7,529 bases of DNA, taken from contig DAOQAY010000139.1 in NCBI GenBank assembly GCA_035354435.1, forward strand, positions 1 through 7,529. The letters run 5' to 3'. The position numbers were made by a program, and so were the translations under genes. This stretch comes from JAKLDO01 sp035354435 (GTDB taxonomy: Bacteria; UBP6; UBA1177). The notes beneath the pieces are model-generated. The model worked only from the letters and a program-made list of their open reading frames with translations. It was not told the origin of the DNA and ran no database searches. Below are positions 6,335 to 7,529 of the stretch, piece by piece (the first letter of the stretch is position 1; each line of letters begins with the position of its first letter).

Positions 6335-7529
6335 TGAAACCATACCCGAAATATAAAGATTCTGGTGCTTTTTGGATTGGAAAAGTACCGGAGAATTGGA
6401 AGCTGGTAAAAACGAAATATGTTTTCAGTGAAAGGGTTGAAAAAGGATACCCAAATAAACCGTTACTTGCAGCAACTCAAACAAAAGGGGTTGTTCCGAA
6501 GTCAATGTATGAGAATCGAACCGTCGAAGCACAGAAAGATTTGCATTTGCTAAAACTTGTTAATCCCGGTGACTTTGTAATTAGCTTGAGATCTTTTCAA
6601 GGAGGAATTGAATATTCTAAACATAGGGGAATTATCAGTCCGGCATATACCGTGATGATTCCAAATAATAGAGTTTCTGATGGATATTTCCGACATTTGG
6701 CGAAGTCAAAAGAATATATTTTTTTATTGCAAACATGTGTCACCGGTATAAGGGAAGGACAGAATATTAACTATGAGCTTTTAAGAAAAACACCCATGCC
6801 GATCCCTCCTGAATCCGAACAAATTCAAATTGCCCGTTACCTTGACTGGCAGACTTCTAAAATAAAGAAGTTTATAAAAAACAAAAAGAAACTCATTGCA
6901 TTGCTGAAAGAACAGAAACAAAACATCATCAATGAAGCTGTGACAAAAGGCATCAACCCCAATGTTAAAATGAAAAACAGCGGCGTTGAATGGATCGGAG
7001 ATGTTCCGGAACATTGGGAAGTTAGAAGATTAAAATCCCTTTCAAGAATAAATAGTGGACAGGTTGATCCCAAAAAAGAAGAATTCAATAGAATGATTCT
7101 AATTGCTCCTAACCACATTGAGAGCAAAACCGGAAAACTTGTTTATACGGAATCAGTAGCTGAACAGGGGGCAATAAGTGGTAAATATTTTGTCAATAAG
7201 GGACAGCTTCTATACAGCAAAATTCGTCCAGCATTAAGAAAGGCTGCGATTGCTCCGTTTGATTGCCTGTGTAGTGCTGATATGTATGGCATTACATTTG
7301 ACAGAAAAACTATCTCAAATGAATTTGCTCTAATATCCATCCTCTCAGATTATTTTAGTAAATATGCTATTGATTGTTCTATGCGAGTGGCTATGCCAAA
7401 AATTAATCGCGAAGCATTAGGTGTTGCTTGGATGACAATACCTCCTGTCAATGAGCAAGAAGAAATTATAAAATACATTTATGAAGAAACTTCCCTGATC
7501 GACAAGACCATCGCCCGCACTGAGCGGGA
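6334..7529 (+). CDS. hsdS: Type I restriction-modification specificity subunit S (3' end cut by window)
   Basis: DNA-recognition subunit that directs the HsdM dimer, and HsdR if present, to a bipartite target. The frame is open for 398 codons and runs off the right edge. The family is commonly about 400-450 residues, so little should be missing. Two similar halves are visible. The first has SGAFWIGKVPENW (10-22), a target-recognition domain to about 157, then a conserved region beginning PPESEQIQIARYL (158-170) and a lysine-rich helical spacer to about 205. The second has SGVEWIGDVPEHW (216-228), another recognition domain, and PPVNEQEEIIKYI (370-382) with a following helix. The two recognition domains look unrelated to each other, so the half-sites should differ. 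The target sequence cannot be predicted. The start ATG overlaps the hsdM stop in TAATG, preceded only by a weak GGGG, so translation probably depends on coupling to hsdM. No frameshift or premature stop is present. Confidence 0.93.
   Translation, partial: MKPYPKYKDSGAFWIGKVPENWKLVKTKYVFSERVEKGYPNKPLLAATQTKGVVPKSMYENRTVEAQKDLHLLKLVNPGDFVISLRSFQGGIEYSKHRGIISPAYTVMIPNNRVSDGYFRHLAKSKEYIFLLQTCVTGIREGQNINYELLRKTPMPIPPESEQIQIARYLDWQTSKIKKFIKNKKKLIALLKEQKQNIINEAVTKGINPNVKMKNSGVEWIGDVPEHWEVRRLKSLSRINSGQVDPKKEEFNRMILIAPNHIESKTGKLVYTESVAEQGAISGKYFVNKGQLLYSKIRPALRKAAIAPFDCLCSADMYGITFDRKTISNEFALISILSDYFSKYAIDCSMRVAMPKINREALGVAWMTIPPVNEQEEIIKYIYEETSLIDKTIARTER
6349..6399 (+). repeat. HsdS half-repeat A, first copy (start of TRD1)
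   Basis: Encodes residues 6-22 (KYKDSGAFWIGKVPENW), matched by residues 212-228 at 6967-7017. The repeat is clear in protein (11 of 17 positions identical) but eroded in DNA. It marks the start of each half of the two-fold HsdS structure. Confidence 0.8.
6805..6891 (+). repeat. HsdS half-repeat B, first copy (conserved region 1)
   Basis: Encodes residues 158-186, starting PPESEQIQIARYL and entering a coiled-coil-like spacer. It corresponds to residues 370-398 at 7441-7527. The PP..EQ..I..Y signature is the usual end of a recognition domain and start of the HsdM-contacting helix. Confidence 0.75.
6967..7017 (+). repeat. HsdS half-repeat A, second copy (start of TRD2)
   Basis: Encodes residues 212-228 (KMKNSGVEWIGDVPEHW), 206 residues after the first copy. 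It begins the second target-recognition half. Confidence 0.8.
7441..7527 (+). repeat. HsdS half-repeat B, second copy (conserved region 2, cut by window)
   Basis: Encodes residues 370-398, starting PPVNEQEEIIKYI, 212 residues after the first copy. The following helix continues past the window edge. Confidence 0.75.

Noticed and set aside
6781..7340. Minus-strand reading frames opposite hsdS
   Set aside because: They are antisense to the well-supported HsdS frame, which is open to the window end with conserved motifs on both sides.
1..7529. CRISPR array, tRNA, rRNA, insertion sequence or phage attachment site
   Set aside because: No regularly spaced direct repeats, cloverleaf sequence, transposase-like coding sequence or flanking direct repeats were seen on either strand.

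Overview
The window is ordinary bacterial chromosome carrying three complete genes and one gene cut by the right edge, all on the + strand: alaS (alanyl-tRNA synthetase), pgk (a divergent phosphoglycerate kinase), and hsdM and hsdS (modification and specificity subunits of a type I restriction-modification system). The promoters, Shine-Dalgarno sites and protein families are bacterial. Base composition is moderate to AT-rich. The AlaS has the common bacterial architecture and exactly the length of the E. coli enzyme. I cannot place the lineage from sequence alone. The unusual PGK suggests a less-studied phylum, but that is inference.

Layout. Positions 1-190 are an AT-rich leader with small hairpins, T-tracts and a perfect TATAAT just upstream of alaS. 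alaS occupies 191-2821. A 90-base gap holds a near-consensus sigma70-type promoter and a perfect AGGAGG ribosome site for pgk (2912-4195). A 171-base gap (4196-4366) holds no gene and no convincing terminator, but a good promoter (TTTACA, 16 bases, TAAAAT with an extended -10) for the hsd genes. hsdM (4367-6334) and hsdS (6334 to the window end) share one base in TAATG, so they form one operon with probable translational coupling. No hsdR is in view. It would be expected downstream.

How the genes work together. alaS and pgk are housekeeping genes, each with its own apparent promoter, and show no functional link. HsdM and HsdS together should form the M2S methyltransferase that protects host DNA by N6-adenine methylation at a bipartite site. 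The two target-recognition domains of HsdS each read one half-site. The hsd block looks more AT-rich than pgk and has its own promoter, consistent with an accessory module next to housekeeping genes.

I found no convincing undescribed system. The most interesting item is the PGK, which has lost several residues normally conserved in the 3-phosphoglycerate and nucleotide sites. The next most useful item is the incomplete type I locus, whose missing part lies beyond the window.
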